DNA of 12,554 nt from Clostridiaceae bacterium (GCA_012514965.1 JAAYZH010000233.1:1-12554); one strand, 5' to 3'. Numbered from the stretch's first letter, positions 1 to 6,981 are shown. The notes: generated by a model from the letters alone, not told the origin. Numbers and translations: made by a program.

Positions 1-1
1 C

Positions 2-82
2 AAAGAAACCCTGTCCGCCATTTACAAGGTCGATTTCGAGATTCTCGAAACGGCCGGGCGGCCTTTATCGGTTTACTACTGA
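2..82 (+). CDS. C-terminal end of an iron-siderophore ABC transporter ATP-binding protein (5' part outside window)
   Basis: An open frame enters from the left edge and ends at TGA 80-82, leaving 26 residues. The peptide ends in SVYY and contains IYKVDFEIL. That pattern is typical of the extreme C-terminus of FepC/YclP-type ATPases that energise siderophore import. The Walker motifs lie outside the window, so the family call rests on this short tail and on the siderophore-binding lipoprotein 34 bases downstream. It is probably the penultimate gene of an iron-uptake operon (permeases, ATPase, binding protein). The role is inferred from family and context; a different ABC ATPase subfamily cannot be excluded. 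Confidence 0.7.
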   Translation, partial: KETLSAIYKVDFEILETAGRPLSVYY

Positions 83-116
83 GCAAATTCAGTTGAGTAT
101 AGAAGGAGATTTATAC

Positions 117-1091
117 ATGCGTACATTTACTATCATTTTGGCAGCCGCTCTGGCCGCGCTGAGTCTCTCGGCCTGTGGCGGCGCGGCCCAGGCAAGCAGT
201 CCCGATCGCGAGCCGGCTCGAACCATCCGCGTCGAGTCGTATGACGGTGAGCTGAATCCCATCGAAGTCGCGCTGCCCTACGCACCCGAGCGACTGGCAG
301 TTCTTGACCTGCCGGCCCTCGACATACTCGATAATCTGGGCCTTGGTGATCATGTGGTCGGTGTGGCCAAAGGCAATTCCGTCGACTTCCTGCGTGACTA
401 CATGGCCGATGATGCTATTCGCAACCTTGGCACGATCAAGGAAGCAGACCTGGAAGCGATTATGAGCGCGGAGCCGGATGTGATTTTTATCGGTTCCCGC
501 CTGGCGGCACAATATGACACTCTGCGTAGAATCGCCCCTGTCATCATGCTGCGCACAGATCCGGAGGCCGGGGTGTTGGCCTCTACCCGTAAGAACGCGG
601 AAACGGTCGCCACCCTCTTTGGCCTGGAGAATGAAGTCGAGGCCAAACTCGCCGGTTATGTCACGCGGATCGAAACTCTCAAGGCTGCTGCCGCCGGACA
701 AAGCGCAGTGCTGGGCATTACTACGGGAGGCGCGTTCAATACCCTGGGCAACGACGGCCGCTTATCTCTAATCAGCCGGGAAATCGGCTTTGATAATCTC
801 ACGGCGGCGGATACTACGGCTTCACACGGGAACGAAGCTTCTTTTGAGCTGCTTGTGAAACTGAATCCGGACTACCTGTTCATTCTGGACCGCGATGCAG
901 CTATCGCGGCCGAGGGGGCCCAACTTGCTCGCGATATTATCGAGAATGAACTGGTCAAAAAAACCGCTGCCTTCCAAAACGGCCGCATCGTCTATCTGAA
1001 TCAGCCGGATATATGGTACACCGCTGAGGGTGGCATCACCGCGCTGCACCTCATGCTGCAAGATCTGGAAGGGGTGCTCCTGACTGATTAA
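117..1091 (+). CDS. Siderophore-binding lipoprotein of an ABC transporter (YclQ/CeuA/FatB type)
   Basis: This is a 324-residue periplasmic-binding-protein type 2 lipoprotein that captures ferric siderophore outside the membrane and delivers it to the permease. ATG 117 was chosen over TTG 93 because AGAAGGAGAT (101-110) sits at ideal distance and the product then begins with a lipoprotein signal peptide. The lipobox is LSAC, with lipidated Cys20. The body follows YclQ closely: LDILDNLGL, DPDVIFIGSR-like and APVI segments, TTGGAFNTLG, SHGNEASFELL, NPDYLFILDRDAAI, and the C-terminal NGRIVYL and IWY. His237 (SHGN) and Tyr301 (IWYT) fall where CeuA uses a His and a Tyr to bind iron in tetradentate catecholate siderophores; this is by motif comparison. 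It follows the ATPase by 34 bases, so it is likely in the same operon. The exact siderophore is unknown. Confidence 0.93.
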   Translation: MRTFTIILAAALAALSLSACGGAAQASSPDREPARTIRVESYDGELNPIEVALPYAPERLAVLDLPALDILDNLGLGDHVVGVAKGNSVDFLRDYMADDAIRNLGTIKEADLEAIMSAEPDVIFIGSRLAAQYDTLRRIAPVIMLRTDPEAGVLASTRKNAETVATLFGLENEVEAKLAGYVTRIETLKAAAAGQSAVLGITTGGAFNTLGNDGRLSLISREIGFDNLTAADTTASHGNEASFELLVKLNPDYLFILDRDAAIAAEGAQLARDIIENELVKKTAAFQNGRIVYLNQPDIWYTAEGGITALHLMLQDLEGVLLTD

Positions 1092-1096
1092 GGGTC

Positions 1097-1111
1097 TATA
1101 ATACTAGTATT
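1097..1111 (+). promoter_or_regulatory. Candidate -10 box overlapped by a 12-bp perfect palindrome, upstream of the SRAP gene
   Basis: TATAAT lies at 1097-1102, in the 83-base gap before the SRAP gene. A perfect palindrome, AATACTAGTATT (1100-1111), starts inside it and would cover the transcription start. No good -35 is seen: the hexamer 16 bases upstream is TGCTCC. A repressor-binding operator is a reasonable inference, but the sequence does not match a Bacillus-type LexA box (CGAAC-N4-GTTCG). Confidence 0.35.
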
Positions 1112-1174
1112 GAATCTAAGCAACCGGGTAAGTCAGTCCTTTCTTTACACAGCCCCGGCCGAGAGGAGGCTTCT

Positions 1175-1744
1175 ATGTGCGGCCGTTACTTTTTTGACCC
1201 CGATGATTACCAGGAACTTTTAGCGGCCGCCAGATTCCCGGCCGAGGAATTCAAGGGTGGTGAAGTCTACCCGAACAGCAAGGCCCCGGTCCTTTTGGCC
1301 GACAAGTCCTTGCACCTCCTGCGCTGGGGCAGACCCTGGTCAGGGGGCAAGGGTGGCAGCTTGCTGCACGCCCGCGCCGAAAGTGTACGGGAGAAGCCTA
1401 CCTTCGCTCCGGCCTTTCGCGAGCAGCGCTGCATGATCCCGACCTCAGGCTACTACGAGTGGCAGCATATCGACGGCAAAAGCCAGCGCGGGCAGAAATA
1501 TTTCTTCTACAACCCCGAAACGCCCAGACTGTATCTGGCGGGCTTGGTTTTGGCCCACCCGGACGGACCTTGCTTCGTCATTATTACCCGCGAAGCCGGT
1601 GCCTTCATGACCGATATCCATGACCGCATGCCGCTGCTCCTAGCCCGCGATGAGGTCGCGCCGTGGCTGGGCAACAGCACAAGGGCCGAAGAGATCCTGC
1701 TGAGACCTCAGATGGAACTGGCCCGCGCGTACAAGGGCGTGTAA
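1175..1744 (+). CDS. SRAP-domain protein (YedK/HMCES family), abasic-site DNA-protein crosslinking
   Basis: This 189-residue protein starts MCGRY, the hallmark of SRAP proteins. Met removal exposes Cys2, which in this family forms a thiazolidine crosslink with abasic sites in single-stranded DNA and so shields them during replication. Other active-site motifs are in order: HARAES (65-70), RCMIPTSGYYEW with Glu95 (85-96), and IHDRMP with His149 (148-153). Family members normally have Asn-Ala-Arg at the first of these; here the codon is CAC (His65). It is somewhat shorter than E. coli YedK (222 residues), mainly at the C-terminus. ATG 1175 follows GAGAGGAGG (1161-1169). It is monocistronic by spacing (83 and 114 bases to its neighbours) and probably has its own promoter. 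The old name 'SOS response-associated peptidase' reflects genomic association, not a proven peptidase role. Confidence 0.95.
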   Translation: MCGRYFFDPDDYQELLAAARFPAEEFKGGEVYPNSKAPVLLADKSLHLLRWGRPWSGGKGGSLLHARAESVREKPTFAPAFREQRCMIPTSGYYEWQHIDGKSQRGQKYFFYNPETPRLYLAGLVLAHPDGPCFVIITREAGAFMTDIHDRMPLLLARDEVAPWLGNSTRAEEILLRPQMELARAYKGV

Positions 1745-1772
1745 GATACTTTGCTGCGCAAAATCGTTTTCC

Positions 1773-1803
1773 TTGTCTCAGGGTGCGCGAAATAGTGTAA
1801 AAT
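1773..1803 (+). promoter_or_regulatory. Candidate sigma-A promoter for the aldolase gene
   Basis: TTGTCT (1773-1778) and TAAAAT (1798-1803) are separated by 19 bases, slightly long for a vegetative promoter. They lie 56 bases before the aldolase start, in an AT-richer gap. A short GAGA-N4-TCTC inverted repeat (1823-1834) lies between promoter and ribosome site and could be an operator, but nothing identifies a regulator. Confidence 0.4.
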
Positions 1804-1858
1804 AAGAAACACAAATAGAGTTGAGAGTGGTCTCTTGCACGAAAGGAAGGAATAGCAC

Positions 1859-2500
1859 ATGAACACAGTTGATCAGTTGAGGAAGTGTGGCATCGTCCCC
1901 GTAGTAGTTATTAATAAAGTCGAGGAGGCTGTCCCCCTGGCGAAGGCTCTCCTGGCCGGTGGCATCAATTGCGCTGAGATCACGTTCCGCACCGAAGCCG
2001 CGGCAGACGCGATCGCCGCAATGGCGAAGGAAGTCCCGGATATGATCGTCGGCGCCGGCACGGTTCTGACCGTCGAACAGGCAGAACTGGCCGTCAAGAA
2101 TGGCGCGACCTTCCTGGTCTCGCCCGGCATCGACGAAGACGTCATCAAAGCGGCGGAGAGACTGGGTGTCGCAATGCTCCCGGGCGCCGTTACACCTACC
2201 GAGATGATTCAGGGCATGAAGCTGGGTATTAAGCTGTTTAAGTTCTTCCCGGCCGGCAATTACGGCGGCATCAAGACCATCAAGTCCCTGGCCGCCCCCT
2301 TTACTGCCTTTGAATTCTGCCCCACCGGCGGCGTAAGCCTTGAGAATCTGGCAGATTACCTTTCTTTCAAGAAGATCGCTTTCGTAGGCGGCAGCTGGAT
2401 GTGCCCTGCCAACCTCATTAGCGAAGGCAAATGGGACGAGATCGAAGAGCTGACCCGTCAGGCTGTGACGCGTTTCCGTGAACTTCGCCCGGCGAATTGA
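1859..2500 (+). CDS. eda: Bifunctional 2-dehydro-3-deoxyphosphogluconate (KDPG) / 4-hydroxy-2-oxoglutarate aldolase
   Basis: A class I aldolase of 213 residues that cleaves KDPG to pyruvate and glyceraldehyde-3-phosphate in the cytosol. This is the final step of the Entner-Doudoroff and of uronate/hexuronate pathways. The (beta/alpha)8 family motifs appear in order: GIVPVV (11-16), AEITFRT with the catalytic base Glu40, GAGTVL (65-70), SPG (88-90), PGAVTPTE (108-115), LFKFFPA with Schiff-base Lys128, PTGG (155-158, phosphate binding) and GGSW (177-180). Length is normal. The start follows GAAAGGAAGG (1841-1850). No kinase (kdgK) or uronate gene is adjacent, so the local context does not show which sugar acid feeds it. 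The downstream hairpin terminator suggests a single-gene unit. Some relatives act on KDPGal or related substrates; this cannot be resolved here. Confidence 0.95.
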   Translation: MNTVDQLRKCGIVPVVVINKVEEAVPLAKALLAGGINCAEITFRTEAAADAIAAMAKEVPDMIVGAGTVLTVEQAELAVKNGATFLVSPGIDEDVIKAAERLGVAMLPGAVTPTEMIQGMKLGIKLFKFFPAGNYGGIKTIKSLAAPFTAFEFCPTGGVSLENLADYLSFKKIAFVGGSWMCPANLISEGKWDEIEELTRQAVTRFRELRPAN

Positions 2501-2526
2501 GAATAGAGACCGCTACGAATAACGGA

Positions 2527-2557
2527 GCAGGGGTTGTGCCGTGGGCAGAGCCCCTGC
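2527..2557 (+). other. GC-rich hairpin downstream of the aldolase gene
   Basis: GCAGGGG (2527-2533) pairs perfectly with CCCCTGC (2551-2557), and inner TGCC/GGCA can extend the stem. It has no T-run of its own but stands seven bases before the terminator hairpin at 2564. It may be a 3'-end stabilising structure, or part of a small RNA ending at that terminator. No known riboswitch class was recognised. Confidence 0.5.
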
Positions 2558-2563
2558 CTGTAG

Positions 2564-2593
2564 AATCCGGTTGTCTGGACAGCCGGATTTTTT
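2564..2593 (+). terminator. Intrinsic terminator of the aldolase transcript
   Basis: AATCCGGTTGTC (2564-2575) pairs with GACAGCCGGATT (2578-2589) through one G-T wobble. TTTT (2590-2593) follows. It sits 63 bases after the aldolase stop and separates it from the cell-wall block. Confidence 0.85.
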
Positions 2594-2650
2594 GCAAATA
2601 ATCCTTTGCGGCATGCTGAGCCGAAAGCAGATGCCCTTGGCGTCTGCAAT

Positions 2651-2659
2651 TGCTACAAT
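2651..2659 (+). promoter_or_regulatory. Candidate extended -10 promoter for the SEDS/PBP/remA block
   Basis: TGCTACAAT is an exact TGn extended -10 with a five-of-six match to TATAAT. It is located 45 bases before the FHA-SEDS start and after the aldolase terminator. No convincing -35 hexamer is present at 16-18 bases, which extended -10 promoters tolerate. Confidence 0.45.
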
Positions 2660-2703
2660 AGAGGCAAAACACCAGACGAACCTGACCGGAACGGGAGAAA
2701 GCC

Positions 2704-4512
2704 ATGAACATTTTCGAAGCTTCCTACCTCATACGCTACATATTTGCCGCGATTATCGCGGTTGTTGCCTTGCGCCTGCTGGTCGCGGCGATTCGCGAGC
2801 TGCGCTGGGGTATTAAGCACAGCCTGCGGCCCGCGCAGGGGTATTTTCTGCTGAGCAATCAGGGCGGCGGCCAGACGGTCAGTCTGCCCTTGTACCATAC
2901 AACGAATATCGGCCGCTCCGGCAGCAACGACATCCGCATCCATTCGGACGTTGTGCGCCGCCGTCATGCTGTGGTCTATCGCTTCGATGGTGAATGGTAT
3001 GTGCGTCCACAGATCCACGCTGCCGTGGTTAAGGTGAACGATATGCCTGTTACCGATTCGTCCATGCTGAAGAATGAGGACAAGCTGTCGATCGGCCCGT
3101 CCAATTTCGTTTTTGTCGACGAGCGTTTTATTGCCAAAGAGCGCGGTGAGGCCTATGAAGAGGCGATTTTCGATGATGACGCCTTCTACCGTGCCATTGA
3201 ACGCAATTCCCGGCCGCCCTATTTCGAGTGGCTCCTGATGAACCTCTTTGCCCTTCTGGCAAGCTTCCTGATTCTGATTATGATGCCGGGGACTCTGGGC
3301 TTCCGACGTGACTACTTGCTCTATACCGGCGCAGCCATTGGACTGATCGACCTCTACTTCCTCGTGCTGCCGAAGCTCGTGCGCTATGGCGACCGCCTGC
3401 TTTTCCTCGCGGCGGCACAGCTCTCTGTAATCGGATTGGCGATTCAGGGCCGCCTGGCTTTGGTCGGCAGCAGCGCCTATAAGGCCGCCGTCGAGAATGG
3501 GGATACAGAGCGTGTGGCGCAGATCGCAGCCTCGCTGATTTCGTCTTACAAGACGCAGCTGATTGCTCTGCTGATCGGCCTGGCTCTGCTCTGGCTGGTG
3601 ATCTTGATTTCGTCCCGGACCCGCTTCCTGGAGTCTGTCACGGTTTTGTGCGGCATCGTTACGCCGCTGCTCCTGATTTTTACGATGATTTTCGGCCGCG
3701 GAGCCGAGACGCACGGCGCAGGCCTCTGGATCTCGCTCGGCAGCTTCTCCTTGCAGTTGACCGAATTCGCGAAGATTACCTACCTGGTTGCCCTGGCAAG
3801 TTTCTTCAAGAATCGCCCGCCGTTGCGTACGCAGATCTTCTTCGCGGCCTGGGCCGGCGTGGTTTTCCTGCTGCTGATGCTGCTCCCTGATTTGGGCTCC
3901 GTGATGATCCTGCTGCCCGTAACCCTCCTGGTCTTCGTGATCATGACCTCGGAGTATCTCAAGACCTTGTTTATCTTTGCCGGCGCCGGCGTCATCGGAA
4001 CCCTGGCCTACACGATCTTCCCCCATGTGCGCAACCGCATTCAGGGTTGGACTTCGTTGTGGACCGAGGTCAATGACCAGAATCGTCAAGTCGTCTATGG
4101 CCTGCAGGCGATCGGCCGCGGCAATGTGCTGGGCCGCGGACTTGGCAACGGCAGCCCCGGCGGCATTCCGCTGGCGAAGTCCGACATGATTTTCGGCATC
4201 CTCGCCGAAGAGTTTGGTATTGTTATAGGAATTGCAGTTGTGATTTTCCTGGTTGTGATCCTGCTGCGGTCCTTGCGAATCACGGTTTTGGCCCGCGACG
4301 GCTTTACCTCAAGCCTGGCTCTCGGGCTGGGAGCCGCAATCTTTATCGAATCTTTCGTGGTGATCGGCGGAACTACGGGCTTGATCCCCCTGACCGGCGC
4401 TACGTTGCCCTTCATCGCTCAGGGCGGCAGTTCTCTCCTGGCCAAATGGCTGATCATTGGGATACTGCTTGGCCTGGCGTCACGACATGAGGAAGGAGCG
4501 AATCGCAAATGA
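2704..4512 (+). CDS. FHA-domain / SEDS fusion: FtsW-RodA-SpoVE family peptidoglycan glycosyltransferase
   Basis: A 602-residue membrane protein with a leading helix (about 12-30), an FHA domain (about 66-137) and a SEDS polymerase domain (about 175-595). SEDS proteins polymerise lipid II into glycan strands together with a class B PBP. Visible family marks are the loop LWISLGSFSLQLTEFAKI (341-358), LPDLGS (394-399), GRGLGNGSPGGIPLAKSD (477-494) and EEFG (502-505). Asp494 matches the Asp of the (T/S)DxIF motif regarded as catalytic in RodA. The FHA part keeps GRS (70-72), ND (75-76), RRHA (86-89) and VND (111-113). The usual Ser of VSRRHA is Arg85, so phosphothreonine binding may be altered or lost. 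ATG 2704 follows CGGGAGAAAG. The stop overlaps the downstream PBP start in ATGA. Calling it RodA-like rather than FtsW-like is inference. Confidence 0.95.
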   Translation: MNIFEASYLIRYIFAAIIAVVALRLLVAAIRELRWGIKHSLRPAQGYFLLSNQGGGQTVSLPLYHTTNIGRSGSNDIRIHSDVVRRRHAVVYRFDGEWYVRPQIHAAVVKVNDMPVTDSSMLKNEDKLSIGPSNFVFVDERFIAKERGEAYEEAIFDDDAFYRAIERNSRPPYFEWLLMNLFALLASFLILIMMPGTLGFRRDYLLYTGAAIGLIDLYFLVLPKLVRYGDRLLFLAAAQLSVIGLAIQGRLALVGSSAYKAAVENGDTERVAQIAASLISSYKTQLIALLIGLALLWLVILISSRTRFLESVTVLCGIVTPLLLIFTMIFGRGAETHGAGLWISLGSFSLQLTEFAKITYLVALASFFKNRPPLRTQIFFAAWAGVVFLLLMLLPDLGSVMILLPVTLLVFVIMTSEYLKTLFIFAGAGVIGTLAYTIFPHVRNRIQGWTSLWTEVNDQNRQVVYGLQAIGRGNVLGRGLGNGSPGGIPLAKSDMIFGILAEEFGIVIGIAVVIFLVVILLRSLRITVLARDGFTSSLALGLGAAIFIESFVVIGGTTGLIPLTGATLPFIAQGGSSLLAKWLIIGILLGLASRHEEGANRK

Positions 4513-5924
4513 AGCAATTGATCCGCAATCTCAAGATCGCGCTTGTAATGCTCCTGATTTTCTCGCTCGCGCTGGGTGCAGGTCTGGTGTACCAGCAGCA
4601 ACAGAGCCAGACTACGCTCCTGGCGGTAGCCGGAGAGAACAAGGCCGCGCTCCGCCAGCGCTATGCGCAGGCCGGACAGATTCTCTCGCGCGACGGGGTG
4701 GTTTTGGCCTCCTCCGAGAATGGCGAACGAGTCTACGCCGAAGACCTTACCCTGCAGCGTTCACTGTCTCAGCTGGTCGGCGATTACACCCACCACATGA
4801 GCAACACCATTGAAACGCAATACCAGAGCGAGCTCCTGGGCAACCAGCGCAATGTGATGGAACAATTTCTGCTCGATGTCACAGGCCGCGGTTTGCAGGG
4901 CAGCGATATTCACCTCACGATCCATGCCTTGTTGAATGAATTTGTCTACGAACAGATGAAGAACCGCACCGGCTCGGCAGTACTGTTGAACTACAAAACC
5001 GGTGAGATTCTTGCCATGGTCTCGACTCCGGCAACGACAATGGCGAACATCGTAGCCTACAAGGACATTCCGGATACAGCGCTGTTCAACCGCTCCCTCA
5101 ACGGCCGCTACGCGCCCGGATCGACGTTCAAGATTATGACCTCCGCTGCCTGGCTCAGCTCGGGTAAATTCGATCCCGCTTATACCCTCGAATGCAACGG
5201 CGACCCCGTGCGTGCCAATGGCGCCAGGGACCGCGGCCATGGAACCGTTAATCTCGATACTGCCTTTACCTTATCGTGCAACGTGTTTTTTGGCGAAGCA
5301 ACGGTGAAGGTCGGCGCCAAAAACTTCTACGATTACCTCGTGAACGCCGGCCTCGGCCGTCTCAACAGCCTTGACCGCCTGAGTGTCAGCCCGGCTCGCT
5401 ACCAGAACAGTGCCGCCGCCGATGACCGGGCACTGCTCTCATGGTTTGGAACGGGACAGCCCGTAGGCGATCTTGTGCTCAACATCACGCCATTAGAGCT
5501 TGCCTTGATGTCCGGTGCGGTGGCGAACGGCGGCAATCTTGTCGAACCGCACGTGGTGCGTTATATTAACAATCCTCTCAACCAGAAGCGGGAAGAGGCG
5601 CAGACCACGGTAGCGGGCCGCATGTTCAGCCCCCAGGTGGCGACTCGTCTGCAGCAGATGATGCTGGAGGCTGTAGCCTCGGGCGATTCGATACAGACCA
5701 ATGCTCGCATTGAAGGACTGGATGTAGGCGGCAAGTCCGGCACGGTCGAAATCGGCACCGGTTCCAAGCAAACGATCAACGCGCTCTGGACAGGCTTCCT
5801 GGCCGATCCCGAGCACCCCTACGCGGTGGCTGTTGTGGTGGAGAACGCCAGCGGCACGAATACCACCGCAGTGGCGATAGGCGGCCAAATCCTCAAGGAA
5901 GCCGCGCGGTACGAAGGAGGCTGA
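4509..5924 (+). CDS. Class B penicillin-binding protein (transpeptidase), partner of the adjacent SEDS protein
   Basis: A 471-residue single-pass membrane protein. A short cytosolic start and a helix at about 9-29 lead to a small N-terminal region and a transpeptidase domain (about 155-465). The domain crosslinks peptidoglycan stem peptides outside the cell. All three active-site motifs are present: SxxK as STFK with nucleophile Ser205, SxN as SCN (256-258) and KSGT (409-412). At 471 residues it is short for a class B PBP. It has only a reduced N-terminal pedestal and no PASTA repeats, resembling actinobacterial PbpA and the compact PBPs encoded beside FHA/SEDS genes in Clostridia. It starts inside the SEDS stop codon (ATGA at 4509-4512), which indicates translational coupling and supports a SEDS-PBP pair. 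Assignment to elongation, division or sporulation is not possible from sequence alone. Confidence 0.95.
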   Translation: MKQLIRNLKIALVMLLIFSLALGAGLVYQQQQSQTTLLAVAGENKAALRQRYAQAGQILSRDGVVLASSENGERVYAEDLTLQRSLSQLVGDYTHHMSNTIETQYQSELLGNQRNVMEQFLLDVTGRGLQGSDIHLTIHALLNEFVYEQMKNRTGSAVLLNYKTGEILAMVSTPATTMANIVAYKDIPDTALFNRSLNGRYAPGSTFKIMTSAAWLSSGKFDPAYTLECNGDPVRANGARDRGHGTVNLDTAFTLSCNVFFGEATVKVGAKNFYDYLVNAGLGRLNSLDRLSVSPARYQNSAAADDRALLSWFGTGQPVGDLVLNITPLELALMSGAVANGGNLVEPHVVRYINNPLNQKREEAQTTVAGRMFSPQVATRLQQMMLEAVASGDSIQTNARIEGLDVGGKSGTVEIGTGSKQTINALWTGFLADPEHPYAVAVVVENASGTNTTAVAIGGQILKEAARYEGG

Positions 5925-5930
5925 GACATT

Positions 5931-6218
5931 TTGATAGACAGCGCGCAATTTAGCAAAATCGGGTTTGGCAACCTGGTGGCTACGGGCCGGATTTTGGCCA
6001 TGGTGCAGCCCGAGGCGGCACCGGTCAAGCGAATGGTCCAGGAAGCACGGGACCGCGGTGCCTTAATCGACGCTTCAGCGGGACGCAAGACCAAGACCGT
6101 ATTAGTAATGGACAGTGACCACGTGATCTTGTCGGCCCTCGATGCGGACAAGATTCTCGATGGACAGATCGGCGGCGAAGCTGCGGACGAAGACGAGCCG
6201 GGCAAAAGCGCCACGTAA
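5931..6218 (+). CDS. remA: RemA family (DUF370) DNA-binding regulator
   Basis: A 95-residue member of the RemA/YlzA family. In Bacillus subtilis RemA activates extracellular-matrix and osmoprotection genes as an oligomeric DNA-binding ring. The signature is nearly complete: IGFGNLVATGR (10-20), PEAAPVKRM (27-35), QEARDRGALIDASAGRKTK (37-55) and DSDHVILSA (61-69). Arg20 and Arg52-Lys53 correspond to the basic residues needed for DNA binding in B. subtilis (Arg18, Arg50, Arg51), with the last changed conservatively. The start is TTG 5931: no ATG precedes the conserved core, and GAAGGAGG (5913-5920) overlaps the end of the PBP gene ten bases upstream. An acidic tail of about 15 residues extends past the usual end. 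The following gmk and rpoZ match the conserved remA-gmk-rpoZ order. Targets in this organism are unknown. Confidence 0.93.
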   Translation: MIDSAQFSKIGFGNLVATGRILAMVQPEAAPVKRMVQEARDRGALIDASAGRKTKTVLVMDSDHVILSALDADKILDGQIGGEAADEDEPGKSAT

Positions 6219-6234
6219 GGAAAGGGGAATAGCC

Positions 6235-6888
6235 ATGGCAGTAGACTTGCCAGCGGATTCAATTCAGTATTTGGAGGACATGCCGCCTAGAGGCATGCTG
6301 GTCTGTATCTCGGGTCCTTCCGGTGTCGGCAAAGGCACGGTGATCGAGGCGCTCAAGCGCCGGATGCCGCGACTGACACATTCGGTGTCGGTGACGACTC
6401 GCCCGCCTAGGAGCGGTGAGCAGGATGGGGTCGACTACTTCTTCCGCACAGTGGAAGAGTTCGAAGCCATGATCGAGAATGACGAGATCCTGGAGTACGA
6501 CTTCTATTGTTCGAATTACTACGGAACACCGCGGCGCGCGGTCGAAGAGAAGTTGAGCCGTGGCGAGGATGTCATCATGGATGTAACGGTCCCGGGCTCG
6601 CTGTCAATTCTCTATAAATTCGACGCGGCCTGCAGCATATTTCTGTTGCCGCCATCCTTATCGGCTCTGCGCGAACGTCTGATCGGCCGCGGCACAGAAA
6701 ACGGCGATATCATTGACTCGCGCTTATTGAAGGCAGTGGATGAGATTGAAATGGCGCCAAAATTTGACTATATTTTGATCAACAATGATGTGAATTTTTC
6801 CGCAGAAGAGATTCGCTACATTATTTTGGCCGAAAAACTTCGCGCGATACGCCGTCCAGCCATTGAACAAAAAGTCTTAAACAGGTAA
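6235..6888 (+). CDS. gmk: Guanylate kinase, somewhat divergent
   Basis: A 217-residue P-loop kinase that converts GMP or dGMP and ATP to GDP or dGDP. ATG 6235 with AAGGAAAGGGG upstream is preferred over an in-frame ATG at 6142, which would overlap remA and add a non-conserved leader. The phosphate-binding loop GPSGVGKGT (27-35), SVTTRPPRSGE (52-62, with GMP-phosphate-binding Arg56 and Arg59), DYFF (67-70), LEY with Glu87, NYYGTP (94-99) and the lid segment RLIGRGT (148-154) are intact. Two places differ from the family. The usual EYA..(H/F)GNYYG reads EYDFYCSNYYG. The usual (L/I)D(I/V)D.QGA reads MDVTVPGS, so the second Asp and the Gln are lost (Thr118, Pro120). It most likely still acts as Gmk given its operon place, but the changes deserve a check. 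Confidence 0.9.
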   Translation: MAVDLPADSIQYLEDMPPRGMLVCISGPSGVGKGTVIEALKRRMPRLTHSVSVTTRPPRSGEQDGVDYFFRTVEEFEAMIENDEILEYDFYCSNYYGTPRRAVEEKLSRGEDVIMDVTVPGSLSILYKFDAACSIFLLPPSLSALRERLIGRGTENGDIIDSRLLKAVDEIEMAPKFDYILINNDVNFSAEEIRYIILAEKLRAIRRPAIEQKVLNR

Positions 6889-6909
6889 AATGACAAAAGT
6901 TATTATTCT

Positions 6910-6934
6910 GGCAGGAGTAGACTCCTGCCGTTTT
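6910..6934 (+). terminator. Hairpin with short T-run between gmk and rpoZ
   Basis: GGCAGGAG (6910-6917) and CTCCTGCC (6922-6929) form a perfect 8-bp stem with a TAGA loop. G and TTTT (6931-6934) follow. It is a plausible intrinsic terminator, but with a short T-run it may only partly terminate and so set the gmk to rpoZ expression ratio. No clear promoter was found between it and rpoZ. Confidence 0.6.
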
Positions 6935-6981
6935 GTGTTGCAATACCCCCGCCCTTTTATGAGCGATCCGAGGAGGAAATT

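Noticed and set aside
101..119. Ribosome site very like that of common expression vectors (AGAAGGAGAT...ATACATG)
   Set aside because: It is a normal strong Shine-Dalgarno. The spacer differs from the vector sequence, and both flanks are native-looking transporter genes, so vector contamination is unlikely.
1748..1770. TTTGC-TGC-GCAAA short hairpin after the SRAP gene
   Set aside because: The stem is only five pairs with a weak T-rich tail interrupted by other bases, too weak to call a terminator.
2653..4089. Long minus-strand open frame (478 codons) opposite the FHA-SEDS gene
   Set aside because: It is antisense to a clear membrane protein gene, its product is a Gln/Glu/His-rich mixture with no family motif, and it exists because the plus-strand codon bias avoids antisense stops.
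6142..6234. Upstream in-frame ATG for gmk at 6142
   Set aside because: It would overlap remA by 77 bases and add a leader without Gmk similarity. ATG 6235 has a good ribosome site and gives normal family length.
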